This document shows positions 28,065 through 41,400 of a DNA stretch of 64,000 nucleotides, piece after piece. Positions within the stretch are counted from its first letter, which is position 1; each line of letters starts with the position of its first letter. Both the position numbers and the translations under genes were made by a program. The notes beneath the pieces were generated by a model that had not been told where the DNA came from, did no database searches, and saw only the letters and a list, made by a program, of their open reading frames with translations. This DNA is from Setaria digitata (taxonomy: Eukaryota > Nematoda > Chromadorea > Rhabditida > Setariidae), in assembly GCA_003640385.1 (NCBI GenBank), contig RCAB01000189.1:46581-110580 (forward strand), in the 5' to 3' direction.

Positions 28065-31000
28065 ATGTTAAAAAGTATGAAAAAAGTGATTATTATTTTT
28101 GCTGCTAACATTTTCGTTGTAATCCAAGGACAATTACTGCAACGAACACCAAATATCGCATCCGATTTGGGTGTTAAATTATCAGTTAACAATAATAAGC
28201 TAACAAATATATCATCTAATACCTCTCAAGCATCTCGAATATCACTCAAGGTCTGATATCCTTCTTTTTTTTTTTCGTTTTTTCCTTTTTAAATTTTTGT
28301 CTAATAGATTTGCTTACATTTTTGAAACAAACTGGCATAATAATTTTATAATTAAAATATATGTACTTGCTTTTGTGCAGTCGCAATAATTTTTTAATGA
28401 TCGCAGTTTTTTCTCTCTCAGAGCTAAAATTTATGCATAATTAACGCTTTAATTAAATATGCAAGTACAAAGCAATTAATGCTTAAAACGATCGAATCCA
28501 TTTAATTTATCATTAAATAATATAGAATCTATCCTTAAATGAGGATAAAATTTATAAATTTTTTATTAAATTAAAGTAAAATAGCAAATTCTGCATTCGA
28601 TCCTTGGTGAAACTCCCTTTAATTCTGTGAAAATATAAGAAAAAAAAATAAGTTTAAGGATTCAAAATCTTTTTAAGATAAGTAAATTACAAAGAAATAA
28701 TAAAAAAATAATAATAATAAAATTTAAAGAGCAATAATTTTTTTTCTTTTTCTTACAGGTAGAGCGAGCAACATCGATGCCTTTCACATTGGTAACATCT
28801 GACAATATCCAGCAACCGATACATGTGAAACCACTACATCTTAAATCAAAACTTCAGCAAAATGATTTCAAAAATTTGCAATTATCAGCTCCTCGTGCAA
28901 AGCCCTACTATTTTCCTGCTGTCGATTCAGCAAAGCCATCATCTATCATGCAGATGATAAATAATTCAGTGAATGATGAAATTCATCCAGGACAATTTGA
29001 TTCATCTGCAAAATTATCAGGAAGCCATAAATTGCCAATTTTTGCTTATCAAAATGATGCCTTAATTATCAGCCAACAGCATGAAAGGCCAATCCATGAG
29101 ACACTTAAAATACATCCTCTTAAGCGAAATAATCACACAACTCAAACTAAATTTGCAACTTTATCATCTCATGATCACCAAAATCCATTATCATTACCGT
29201 TAACAGCAACAGCAGCACCGATGTTGTTTCCTGCTCCGTCTACTCTTCCCTCAGGCGGTACCGTCGAATCCGGAGCAGTTGTTCCGGTTTCGCATTCAAT
29301 TTCGTCACACTCACGATGGTTTAACGAAACAGTCCCATCACTTGGTAACGATTTTTTTCTTTTCTTTTAAGTTTATATTTTTGAAAAAAATTTTTCTTCT
29401 TCTGTTTTTCCTGGAAACTCTCTAATTGACATGCAAAATGGCTAAATAAAAAAGGTGCAGCAAAAAATTCTGCAAGAAATGGGCATATTTTTTTAAAAAA
29501 AAAAGGGTTATTTTTTTATAAATATCCTNGATATTTATAAAAAATATTACTTTTTAAAAAAAAAGGGTTATTTTTTTATAAATATCCTTTATAACTTTAA
29601 TAATCTGCAACTAGCTTCGAATAATTTTACATTTTTAACACTTTTGCTGCAAGCTTGTTTTTTAACCTTTTTTTGCAATTCATAAATAAATTTACATTTC
29701 ATATATGAAAATAAGAGATGTACAGATGTGACATATGAACTTTAACCAATTATGCTAACAATGAAGACAAAAAGTTACCACATTTATTGTCATATTGCAA
29801 ACTAATGACCTTTTATTCTTGTCTAAAAGCTTAGATAATTGGTAACAAGACAACAATTATCGATGAAATTTAGAAAAAAAGCAAGAAATTTAAAAAAAAA
29901 TGTTTACTTTTGATCTAATGATAAGCTTATCAGTGCAAATATTGCTGTGAATTGTTTGCACTCTATGTGCAGCTTGATTTAAAAACATATTTCATGAAAT
30001 TAATTACATGAATAAAAAAAAGGATTAATTCCGGAAGAAAAAATGAGGAAAAAAAGAAAGTTAAAAAACGGGTTTAATTGCAGACGCAAATGTGCTGAAG
30101 TAGACGAATGTGAAAAATATTTTAATTTTTTTTATTTCAAACCAGAAAAAAATGGATTTTTAAAAAGTGGAGGGGAAATTTTCTTTGGCCATCTTTCCGT
30201 CAATCAGAAATCAGTTTGATCAAAAACATTTCTGCTTCAAATGTAATTATTAATTCTAATTAGACGACTAAGTAATGTATATGAAACAATTTTTTTTTGC
30301 ATAGTTTCATTTTATCTCGAATTAAAATAAATGGCAATAAAATGCATTAATTAAGCATAGCTAAAATTGAATAAAAAGATATAAATATTGCGCCAAAAAA
30401 TTTGGGAATGAAAATTTCCCTATTAAATGTAAAACTAGTTGCAATCAGTCTTGACTACGTTATTTGAGAGTGAAAAAATAATAATAATAATAAGCTGGTA
30501 ATTAATTATCAAAATATTTCAATTTCTTCTATCTCTCTGATCTTATTTATATCAATAATGAAAATTAAACTGATTAGTTGTTCGGGGTATCATACTTTTA
30601 TCAAATATTTACCGTAGCACTTTTTTTCTTTTATCTCTTTCTGAAATTATATAGTCATATCGCCTCAGCAGTCTTTTTGTGAGGCTTTATTCCACTTATT
30701 GTCACTTTTTACCCTTCAATTTTCGCCTCTCATCTTTCTGATAGTTTCATTAATTGTCATAATTAAGTAAACAAAAGCTTTTCACTGGCTATCAAAGAAA
30801 AAAACCTATCATTTCTCATTTAAACATATTACATTTATTAGAAAATGACAAAGTAATTTTATATTTCCCTTTTTCTGCCCGATTATAATTTTTTTATTTC
30901 TTTTTTTTTTTTTTTGAATTTAATAAGAGCAATTTTTATGTGTTGTTTAAATCACATCGGTTTAAAAATCACTTTTAAAATTTTACTCAAAACTGTTGTT

Positions 31001-34000
31001 CTTGCACCGACTTATATCATATGTTTCTTTATTTTATCACAGATTTTCATTTTGTCTTTTTTTTTTACGTTATCAGTAAGAAATAAATTAAAAAAAAAGA
31101 AATACTGCATAATTTTTATAGCTAAAAGATGAAATGTTGCGTATGAAATTTAGCAGACACAGTTGAAAAATTGATACCTAATTTTAAGTGGCATTAATTT
31201 TTGAATTTTTAATTTTGAATTGAAGGAAAAATTAAGTTGGAAAAATTGAACTCAGAATAGTTCCATTATTCACTTTTCCATGACTACTAAAATGATGTGC
31301 ATAGAAGAAATTTCATTTTAATTTGTTTTTAAATTTGCTTTTAGTTGTTTGTTTAATTGTTGCAAAAAAAAGTTTGAATATTTAAATACTAAAGAGAAAT
31401 TTTCTGCAATGATGTTCAAATTATTTCAAATTTCTCAGTCACTTAAATTTTCGCTTCTACTCAAATTTGATTGCCATAAAAATTTTAAATAAGTAGCTCG
31501 AAGTCATTCGCTTAATAATAATTTTAATTAGTAAGCAAAGTGCTACAGCATATCTCGAAATTCTATTTTTAGCTTATCACTTACTAATTAGCGATAATTA
31601 TCATTCAAGTAGTGGGTTATTTAAAATTGGCAGTTTTGAAATACATCGAAAAAAAAAAAAAAAAGTAGTGGTTTTAAGAATACCAATACAATATATTTTA
31701 ATATTGTATTGGTATTCTTAAAAATACCAATACAATATATTTTAATATTGTATTGGTATTCTTAAAAATACCAATACAATATTAAAATATTGGTATTTTT
31801 AAGAAAGTAATTAAGCTCTAAAAAAAAATCTTGCAGCTCAGTAATTTCAGTCATACATTAAATTATAAATTATAAAATTTCAATTTGATCGTTCAATGAC
31901 TATTGGCTTTAATTCTATTCATTTAATTGTATAGTCAAATTCTGTTGTCAAGAAAGGAATGATTTGACATTCAACATGAACTAAATTAAATTCCTTAAAA
32001 TTAGCTCCAAAAATGCCACGATTGCAAATCGAAAACTAGAATTGGAATTTGTAAACTATTTGCTATTATATTCCTACCTCAGCATGCATTCTTGATTTTT
32101 AAAAATTAGAATTATCAGGAATTAAAAACTTTTATATTAGATATTTTCTGAAGTATTTCAATTCTCTCTCTATTGTCTTTTCATTACATTGTATCTAGCC
32201 CGACAAATTTTTGCAAATTAGTAAGCTTATTTATCGCTGTGTTGATTGAGAAGTGTTTAATCGTATCCTTTAAAGTAATCAATTCAATGATTTTTTAAAA
32301 TTTAATAACTTGCAAATTTTCAATACTGTTTCTACCAATTATTTAAAAATTGTTATGCAAAATTATACATCAATATTCGGCATCAAGTTTCAAGCATTTT
32401 CAAATTATTTCCTCAAGTTTTTAACTTAAATACTGATAATTTCAACAAATAATATCTAAAATCTAATTTTTTTCCAAAATTTAAAATCAAAATGAATATA
32501 TTTGCCAATGAAGCGAACAGTGAAACTATTGCAAAAATCATTGTGATAAATTTCAGATTCAAGCACTTTTTCTTTTTTTTATCAAATTAAAATACTTTGA
32601 TCTTGTGGACTATTTTGGAGAGGAAAGAAACTGAGAAATGAGAGAAAAAAGCGAGAGAAAATTGAATGGAATGGTATTAGTGGAAAAATTTTGATTTCGA
32701 TTAAAAATTTGAATAAAATTTGAGCTAAAATAGTGTAAATTTATTTATTTATATATTTTGAAGCTAAAAAACAAAAGGAGAAAATTACTGTGCAAAAAAG
32801 AGTAAAAAAAATGGTACTTAGCTTTATGTTTATTTATTTTTGAATTCTGCACACTGGGAAAAAAAATCATCTTTTTGCTACATAATTAATTCTTCTATTA
32901 AATATTTATTTATTTGTAACTTTGCAAAACTTTTAGATTTTTCAGTTTTTTTTCAAATATTTTAAATGCATCATAATCCAAACATTTATGATATCATATC
33001 GCTTCAACTGATTTTTTTCCATCAAATGTTTATGAAATTTTATCCAAAATTAGCAATTTTTTATTCAAATTAGCTTTTCTCAGATTTTTGAAATTTTTAT
33101 TAACGATAGAAAAATTGAAAACAGCAGTTTATCGATATAAAATTTCACATTTTTATATACTTTTTTTTCATTCAACCAACAAGATAATATTTAATGTTAG
33201 AAAACATTTTATGCAAAAAATTTTGACTTTTCAAATTCTATTTACATTTTCCAATTTGAGTTTAAGAAGTGTTTTAACTGAGTTATAATTTAAAAAAAAC
33301 GCTTCCCTTAATTTTTTTTTTTTCATTCGATCGCTTTTCGGCTTTCATACTTGTATTGCTCTTTCTCTCCTCTTCTAAATTCAATTTAAAAACAAGAAAA
33401 ATTAAGAAACTTCCTAAACTTTTTTTGATTCAGGGAATTTCTTAACTTTACTTTTTCAACAATATTATTGGGAATGTTTTACCTATAGATGATGATTGCA
33501 ATATCTGTTAATGAATTTCTGTAAATTTTTTTTTTACAAATAAAAAAGGAATGAATATCATTTGAAGTTAATAACATATTTCAGAGTGTTCACGTGATTT
33601 CCAACAACTTGCAATAGAATTCCAGCATAAATTTCCAGCGCAAATGGTACGTGATGTACGTGAAAAACGTTTAGCGGAACTAATCAAGCAGCGGCTGATT
33701 GATTGCGATTATAAAGCAAAAAATAATCATTGGCAAAATTTAATGGAATTACTAGCAAAAGCAAAAGTTTCACCAAGGTATTTTGCTAATTTACTAGTTT
33801 TCAATTTTTTTTTTTCGAAGTTAAATTAAATTAACAGAAGAAAATTCCAATTTGAAATTGATTAATGGAGTTACAATTATAGTGAAGAAGAAGGCTGCAG
33901 CAATGGTTTGGTACAAGAACGTATTGCATGCGTTAACTTACTATCATACACGTGTCAATTTATCAAACGTGATTACACGTTTCGTTTAATACCCGCTCGG

Positions 34001-34093
34001 GTGATCATTCAAGAAGCACGAATAATTGAAGACGGTGCTGCAAAATGTACTAAAGTGATACGATTCCTTAAAAAACATAATCAACCAAAATAA
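28065..34093 (+). CDS. Secreted protein with six-cysteine C-terminal domain, family not recognised
   Basis: Four exons: 28065-28250, 28759-29344, 33585-33777 and 33883-34093. All junctions are in phase, giving about 391 residues. Residues 1-24 are a signal peptide (MKKVIIIFAANIFVVIQG after MLKS). Residues about 25-257 are a low-complexity, Ser/Pro/His-rich region with LPLTATAAPMLFPAPSTLP and a dibasic site (HPLKRNNHT). The last two exons encode a compact domain of about 134 residues with six Cys: ECSRDF, LIDCDYK, EEGCSNG, RIACVNLL, YTCQF and AAKCTKV. It contains an amphipathic helix (QMVRDVREKRLAELIKQRL) and ends FLKKHNQPK. AATAAA overlaps the stop region (about 34089). The exon 1 donor (AAG/GTCTGA) is weak but the phase fits. 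Six Cys in a small secreted domain suggests three disulfides and a ligand or growth-factor-like role, which is inference. A 4.2 kb intron divides it. Confidence 0.72.
29488..29590. repeat. Duplicated segment flanking an N (assembly join)
   Basis: A segment of about 38 bases (an A run, GGGTTATTTTTTTATAAATA, then TCCT) occurs just before the N at 29529 and again at about 29553-29588. The arrangement is typical of two contig ends that overlap but were joined with an N. It lies in the long third intron of the secreted-protein gene. Confidence 0.7.
31676..31806. repeat. Tandem array of perfect palindromes, period 44 bp
   Basis: The sequence is built from AATACCAATACAATAT and its reverse complement ATATTGTATTGGTATT around an AT core. 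The TACCAATACAATAT arm recurs at 31681, 31725 and 31769. Each unit is self-complementary, and the whole array can fold into cruciforms. It lies in the large intron of the secreted-protein gene. It resembles a collapsed or expanded inverted-repeat element, but no transposase or target-site duplication is visible. Confidence 0.9.
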
Positions 34094-36142
34094 ATTTAAA
34101 TTAAATAAAAAAAAAGGAATGGTTTAATAATTCATTTGTTTTTTTTTCTTCTTCTATAAATTAAAAGGAACTTTTAAAAAGAAGTATAAAATTTTGTTGA
34201 AATAAATTTTTCCAGAATTCATTTAATTTGAAACAAAGCTTTTGTTAATAAATGGTAAAAGATGATTGTTTGATGAATATTGAATTTTTTTTAAATAAAA
34301 TTTCTTTCATGACAAATCTTTTAATGTGATAAAATTTTTACTATCGATAATAAATAAACAAGGTGATTCAAAGGATGAGTTTTTTTTCTTTTTTTTTTTG
34401 GTGAACTGTCACTAAATAAATGAAAATTTTACATTTTTTATGTTAAATAAGGAAAATCGAAATGCAGTTTTAAATTCATTAGAACATTAGTTTTTTTTTA
34501 TTCCATTTAAATTAGTTTCATTTTAAATTCATTAGTTTTTTCTTATTCCATTTTAAACTTTTATTAATTAGTGATCAAAAAAAGAAAGCTACAAAAAGCA
34601 AAAACTAATATAAATACTAAAATAGAATGCAATATGTTAGTACTATTATATAGTTTCCTTTTTTTTTTAGTTTTTTTTTTTTTTTTAATGAAAGAAACAA
34701 CATGAACAAATGAAAATAAAGAAAAGGTTGCTTGCAATTATCATTAATTAGTTCGTGAGAGAAATAATAATACTAAAAACTATTCCTATGGATGATAAGC
34801 TTTATACTTTCACGCAAAATTTGCTACTGTAATTTAACAATTGCTAAAAATAAATTTTAATTTTTATAGATAGAGCTTAGAGGGAAAGTAAATGATGCTG
34901 ATAAATTTTATCACCTACTTCCTCATTATCTCGTATATTATGCTTTTGTTCAATGTCGTAATTTCCAAATGAAAATTTAAATTCATTTCAAATGAAAATT
35001 TGTGATTTAAAGATTGGTGCCTAAATCGCTATCTAAATGGGTTATAGGAATTAATGAAGATATTACGGGAGGGATGAAAAAAGTTTTTACAAAATTATGA
35101 GAGCAGAAATGATTGTTCAAGTTTTTAAACAATCAATTCGATAACCTGAAATTAAAAAAAAAAATAACAAATTTGGATTTGTTTGATTTACTAATGTATG
35201 CTTACGGTCAGCACAAAATAAAGTGACCTTTCAGTCTTGTGACATTACCAATTGAATTGCAGGATCAATCAAATAGTTTCAAAAAAAAAAAATTAATTAC
35301 AAGTTAAAACTGCAAATGCCTTAAGTGCTTCAAAACTAATAGCAAAAATACGCTAGCATTAATTTCACACGCGTGTGAATAAATATTTGTTTTTAGAAAT
35401 TTTCGTTAATTACCGAATTAATTTGAAACAGTTATCTAAAATGCGCATTTCAGAATTTCCTAAATTTTCAGTTCTTCCACTAAGTATGTCATTTTTGGTC
35501 TATTTCATTGGCAGTTAAAAATTAAATGATGATAGTTTTTGAGACTGTTTTTTGCTTTCCTTTTTTTCTTTTAAAAAATTGTTTTTTTTTTTTGCAGTAT
35601 AATTATAATTAAAGGCTCTATTGCAGGAAAAAGTGCTTTCGGACTTTTCATCTTATTATTTAATGCTATCAAAAATTTGATAACCATCAAACATTGATAA
35701 AACAATAAAATTTGCAGCAAAACTGACATGTCTAGTCTTTTATAAATGTAATTTAAAAAAAAAAAAAACAAATTTTGGCAAGCAATTGTCATAGGTTTTT
35801 TTTTTTTTGAAATAGAGTTAAACAAATTTAGAAACAGAACAAAAAGATAAACATTTCAGTTTGCTTTCCTTTTTCAAGTAAAAATTTTTGAAGAAAAAAA
35901 ACATCTGAGAAATTATAAATAATATATAGATTTGCAACCGTATATCATTAAATTTTAATGAAGCAGAAAGGAAATTTCAACTATTTTTTTTTCGACAAGA
36001 TCAAAAAAATGTGAAGAAATTTTTCTATAAAAGCCTTAATTAAGATTTTCCGCCATATTTATTCCTAATAACAATGCCAATTTCAAATTTCACCCCTTCA
36101 TTAAATTTTTTTGTTTTTGAAATGAAATAAATTATCATATTT
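34094..36142. other. Intergenic between two converging genes
   Basis: The plus-strand secreted-protein gene ends at 34093 and the minus-strand cyclase ends at 36143. The spacer has AATAAA-type signals, homopolymers and no supported exon. An open minus frame at 35571-35825 is driven by A/T runs. Confidence 0.6.
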
Positions 36143-38451
36143 TCACGGAGCATTATCAGGAAAAGTTGTCAACTGATAATCACCAAAATTCATACGAATG
36201 TCACGGCTCAAAGCTTCCATTTGACTTCGAGCTATTTCTTTTAAATCTTCTTTAGAAGCGAATTCGTATTCATTTTCATATCCAATCGAATGAACGCTAC
36301 AAAGAAGAAAACTTGAATTAAGTGCAAATTTTAAAAAATTTCAAGACGAAAACCTTTTATTAAGGTATATATGCCATGAAAAGTTTCCCATTTGACTTTG
36401 GGCTATTTCTATTTCTTTTTTTTTCTGAATTTATATATATTTGTACTCAAATAAGTAAATTTATTTCACAATGAAAAAAATCCATTTTTTCCTTTTCCTT
36501 TTTGAATTAAGTTTGAAATTCAACTGATATGATAATGAGAGTTTGATAATAATAATGAAATTTGGGCAAACATTTATTAGTGCCTAATTATAACAATAAT
36601 TATTATTTATTATATTTTGAGTAGAGATTGAACGAAACATTTTCAATTTTTGTTAATTAATTTTTTTAGTTTTTACAGTAATGATGATCTTTTTTTTCTG
36701 CTAGTACCAAATGATTTTCAATAATTTTTGTTTCATATGTTTTGCTTTATTTTTTTCCTAGAATTATTTTTTAGTAGATTTTCAAAGTGCTCGATAATTT
36801 GATGAAAAGCAAAAAAAAAAAGAAGGAAAAAATTCAAGCTTAACCTATTCCATCGAAGATTACTGAAAAATGATGATGTACCAATGGATGAACAAATGCT
36901 ATCAATATCAGCATCATTACCATTATCACTTTGACTCCATAATCGGTATTTCCGTTTTTGTGGGATGCTTGAACGGCTACAATCTCTAGAATTTATACAA
37001 TGTGAAATTAGACACATTAGATTTCATAATAATTCGACTACAATACGAAAAGTGAAAAATTACCTTTTTACTCTAAAATTGTTACCAAATGTTAAATGTA
37101 ATTTATAGACTTACAAGGTGGTAATTAATTAGTATAAATATTAAAAATGAATTGTAGGGAGAAACAGAAAAAAAATACTTTAAAGCCTTGTTGAGCCGTT
37201 CTAATCGACCATCAAGCATTTCAGAATCAGACCAATTGCCTTCTGATTCCGCGTTATCATATTCGGTATGACATGCGCTTGATATATCTCTTCTTGAGAG
37301 AAAAAAAAAGGGAAAAATTCGAAAATTATATTAGGAAACATTAAAACATGAAAAAAATTGATCAATTTAGCTACTGCAAAATTAATGATTTCACAGTTTT
37401 AGTAGTAGTAACTTTTAATTGTAAGCTGAAATTTTCAATTTAACTAACCTCAAACTTTTGGTTGAGGTAGAAAGAGCGGTCGGGAATGGATGATCCTCAA
37501 GTGGTGCTGGATCGAAATCAGCGATTGCCGTTAGCTCAGCAAGCATCCGATCCACACGACTTGCTGCAGCAGCAAGCTTATCATTCCCATCAATTCCATC
37601 AAATGCTCGACTGATATCAGAAGTTACTGATCGATTTAACCAACTTGGTGTTTTTCCCGTACGAAATCGTCGACGACGACTGCTACGCTCAGGTGTTATT
37701 GATTGATTACACTAAACCAATCAATAATTAATCAATTCCTATTAGATGACTGAGAAAGCAAAATTAAATTATCATTTGTGAAAATGATAGCTCATCATAT
37801 TCGTTTTAACGAAATTTCGTCCTTGTATCACTTCCAAACTTGAAATTATTCGAAATTTTAATTTAATTAACTTTGAAATTTGGAATTTTCCCGGTTTATG
37901 CCAATAAGACTGAAATATTGTTGGAATATAGAATTATTCGCTCAATTTAGAATGTTGAAATAAATTAATGATAGAGATGATAGAATAAATTTAATTCGAG
38001 CATGTGCAACAGTTTAGCTTTTATTAACAATTTTCCTGAGGTTGACAAAGAAAAATTTCTTCAAATATCTGCTGAAATTAATTCACATTTATGAAAATAA
38101 CTAATTCATAAAATTGCTACAAAAAAAATTTTCCGAACTGGAAAGAAAGGATGAATAGAAGAGAAAAGCATAGTGCAAAAATTTTGATATGAATTATTTG
38201 CAACTAAATTTATGAAATTATTATACTTGAGAATCCGATGATATATAAAGTTGCGAATCATGATAATGAGAATCATGATTGGCATGTGATAATTGCTGAA
38301 TGGATGAAGTAGATGGCTGTGGATTAATTTGAGCATTTTTTTCATACACCAACATTTCCGGTGTAATCCATTCCATTTCTGAATCCGTTTCAACGCCAAC
38401 ATCAATTGAATAGACTTCAGATGTGCAGGACGAATTCATTGAAGCAAATAA
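36143..38451 (-). CDS. Cyclase segment: C-terminal cytoplasmic tail (last five exons)
   Basis: Exons are 38451-38227, 37711-37449, 37292-37179 (or 37289), 36985-36845 and 36296-36143, all in phase. They encode about 300 residues beyond the C2 domain. The tail is Ser-, Asp- and Glu-rich, with a basic patch (ERSSRRRRFRTGKTPSW), a helical stretch (DKLAAAASRVDRMLAELTAI), clusters such as NAESEGNWSDSEMLDGR, and the end NFGDYQLTTFPDNAP. It has no membrane segment and no recognised domain. It looks like a disordered regulatory tail with many potential phosphorylation sites, longer than in most vertebrate cyclases. Confidence 0.85.
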
Positions 38452-41400
38452 CTGAATGAAAACAAAAAAAAGAGAAAAAAATCCAGAAAATTCTTTTGTC
38501 AAAAAATAGTTATGAATGGAATAATTCATTGATAGACGGGAGGATAAGTTTTTATCAGCTAAATGATCTGATAAATTTTGTTTATTACAAAATAATCATG
38601 TGTAAACTGGTTAATAAGCAGAATAAATTTTATCATTTCCATAAAGCTAAATGATATAACTAATAAGAAAAAAAAAATGCCTAATAAACGAACCTCTAAT
38701 GGATTCTGTGATGTTGAATTATGTTCCGGTGGTAGAGATGATGAATTAATATCCGTTTCATCGGCCTGATAGCTAGTATCCGGATAGGTATCTTCGAATA
38801 CATATGCATTAAGTGTTTTTGAAATTTTGATCGGTCTCGAATCAAAATTGAAATTTCTTGGCCTTAAAGCCAGATAAATCTCTTCAGATACCATGATACC
38901 GTAGCAATTTGCATGTTGCATCAAGGTACGAGCACCCAAACACGGTTTACCAATTAATTCATAGCTAGGCTTTTGACTATTTACAACTGTTGATAAAACG
39001 GATCCGCAGTCGATACCTTGAAAGTTCTTTTAATTAATTAAATGCCTTTCTTTCCACTTTTCATTTATCAAAAATTCCAAATGTTGCTAAATTTAAATTT
39101 AAATAAATTCATTTATGCATTTAAAATTTAAGTAAGCAATGAAAATTCATTTGGAATTTCCCTTTCATTTCCTGTATAAAATCGTTAAAAAGAAAAAACT
39201 TTTCATCCTAGAAAATTTATTTCAAAAAGAAATTTCGATTTAATTTAATTTAATTTTATTTTATTTTCATTTTTATTAGTTAAACCCCATTTTTTTGGTG
39301 CTATTAATTGAAACTTTTCCGAAATATCTTTCTTTATATTCAAAATATGCGCAAGTATTAATAACTAATCAGATACGTATCAACACTTGAAAAAACTTGG
39401 CGTGATAACAATAACTGATCATTTCTATCGCTCATTCTTTAGGTTAAGCATTTTTTTTTTTTTTTTTTAAAAAAATTATTTTAAAAAAATTAAAAATTCA
39501 CCGATATTCAAAGAGATGCCATGATCCGCGGCAAATGCCGAAATGTCTAAAGCAAATTGTGTAAGCTCTGCAAGTAAGTCACCAATTGTTGACGGTGTAT
39601 CGTGAACCTCAAAAAAAAAAGAGGTAAAAAATTATTAAATTCTAAAATCATTGTTAATTATTAAAAAAGAAAATTAAGCAAATTGCCGCATTTAAATCTC
39701 GAATATGCACCAACATGAGAGGATAAATTAGCTTCATTCATTAATTATAATTATAATTTTGTAAATTCTCTTTCCTCCATTAATATAGCAGTACTGTTTA
39801 ATCTCAGATTCAAATTTCGGGAATTCCTTGTAAATAAATTAATTTCGAAAAAACAAACATTTTTACACATTTCTGGAATAACACCAACAGCAACAACGTA
39901 ATTTTTTTGAAATCCTCGAATTTTTTCAATTCCATGATGTTGCATTACTATCTGAAAGAGATGAGAGATGATAATAGCAACATCAATTTTTTTTTTTTTT
40001 TAAACTTAAGTGTAACAACAGATTATTGAAAAAAACATCAACAATAAGTTTTGTAAATTTGTTAAGCAAAAGTTACGACAAATATTTAATTAAAAGTTAA
40101 GTATTACTTGATCGAAAATACATAATAAATTTTTGAGATTTCTTACTGCAGCTTCACCATCGTCATCTTCACTTAAAATCTGCAAATATAAAAAAATAAA
40201 TAAATGAATGAAAGTATTAAAGAAATGGATAAATTATTAAATTCAAAAAATACAAAATTATGAAATAAATCCTTTTCATTATGCGACGCCTTCTAGTATT
40301 TAAAACAAATTATTCTTTTAATTGTTAATTTGAAACATAAAAACTTAAGCTAAATTTTTAAAAGAATTAAAAATAATAAAAAATTCACTTTTCTCTATTT
40401 TTCATTTATTAATTAAAATTTTCAGGAAAAGTTTGCATTTCCATTTTTGATTTTAATGAAAGAAACAATCTCGTCCTTTTTTATCTTTTTTTTTTCCTTC
40501 AGCTAACAAATAAATAATATTTCTATTCTGTTATTAATTAAACAACTAGTAAATTGAGCCTAGCATTGCTACTGCTACTTTTTTTTTCTCCTCACCTCAT
40601 CTTCTTCTTCAATAAATAAAAATAAAAAAAAATAAGGCTAAAAATAGAACATGTAATGTAATAGAGGTGATAAATGATAACATACATTGATATGAGCTAC
40701 ACCAACGCTATGACATATGTGATGATAAAAATCAGATTTGGTAGGGAAGCATTGAGCAATATGCATGGGCAAAGAATTTTGTAGCATTTGCTGATTAGCT
40801 AATTCAATTCGTTCCGCATTCGATGTCTCTTCCAATTCCTCAAACATTTGCATAAATTTATTCGTTTGGCAATTTACACCTTCTCTTACTGATCCAGCAA
40901 TTTTGAAATTTTTCGAAATTTACGAAATTTTTCACCAATAAAAGCAAAAAAAAGAAGAAAAGAAACTCTTAATTCTGATTTGTTGAGCAATTTCCAGTTC
41001 TTATTAATTTAGCAATTTTCAAGTTTTTTATTGATTCGAAATTCACCAACATTTTTCACCAAAAATAAATTTGAAATTTTCATATCTTTCATAAAAATAA
41101 ATTAAATGAACTTCTTCGCCCCTTTCTTTTTTTTTTGTCTGTTTCTTCTGAAAGTAAAGAAAAAAGGAAAAAAAGGAAGAGGAAAGCAAATTGAAACGGA
41201 TACATGTTAAAGTATTGCATTAGGATCGGAACAATTTATTTACAATAAATTTCTCATCCTTCAAATGAATTTTCTAAGGTTGCATTTTCTCTGATCATTT
41301 TAACTGACTGAAATAATTTTCAATGAAAAAAAATTTATCAGAGCAAAGAAAAAATTAAACATGTTATCACAAATGTACTATTTATTATATAAAATTTATC

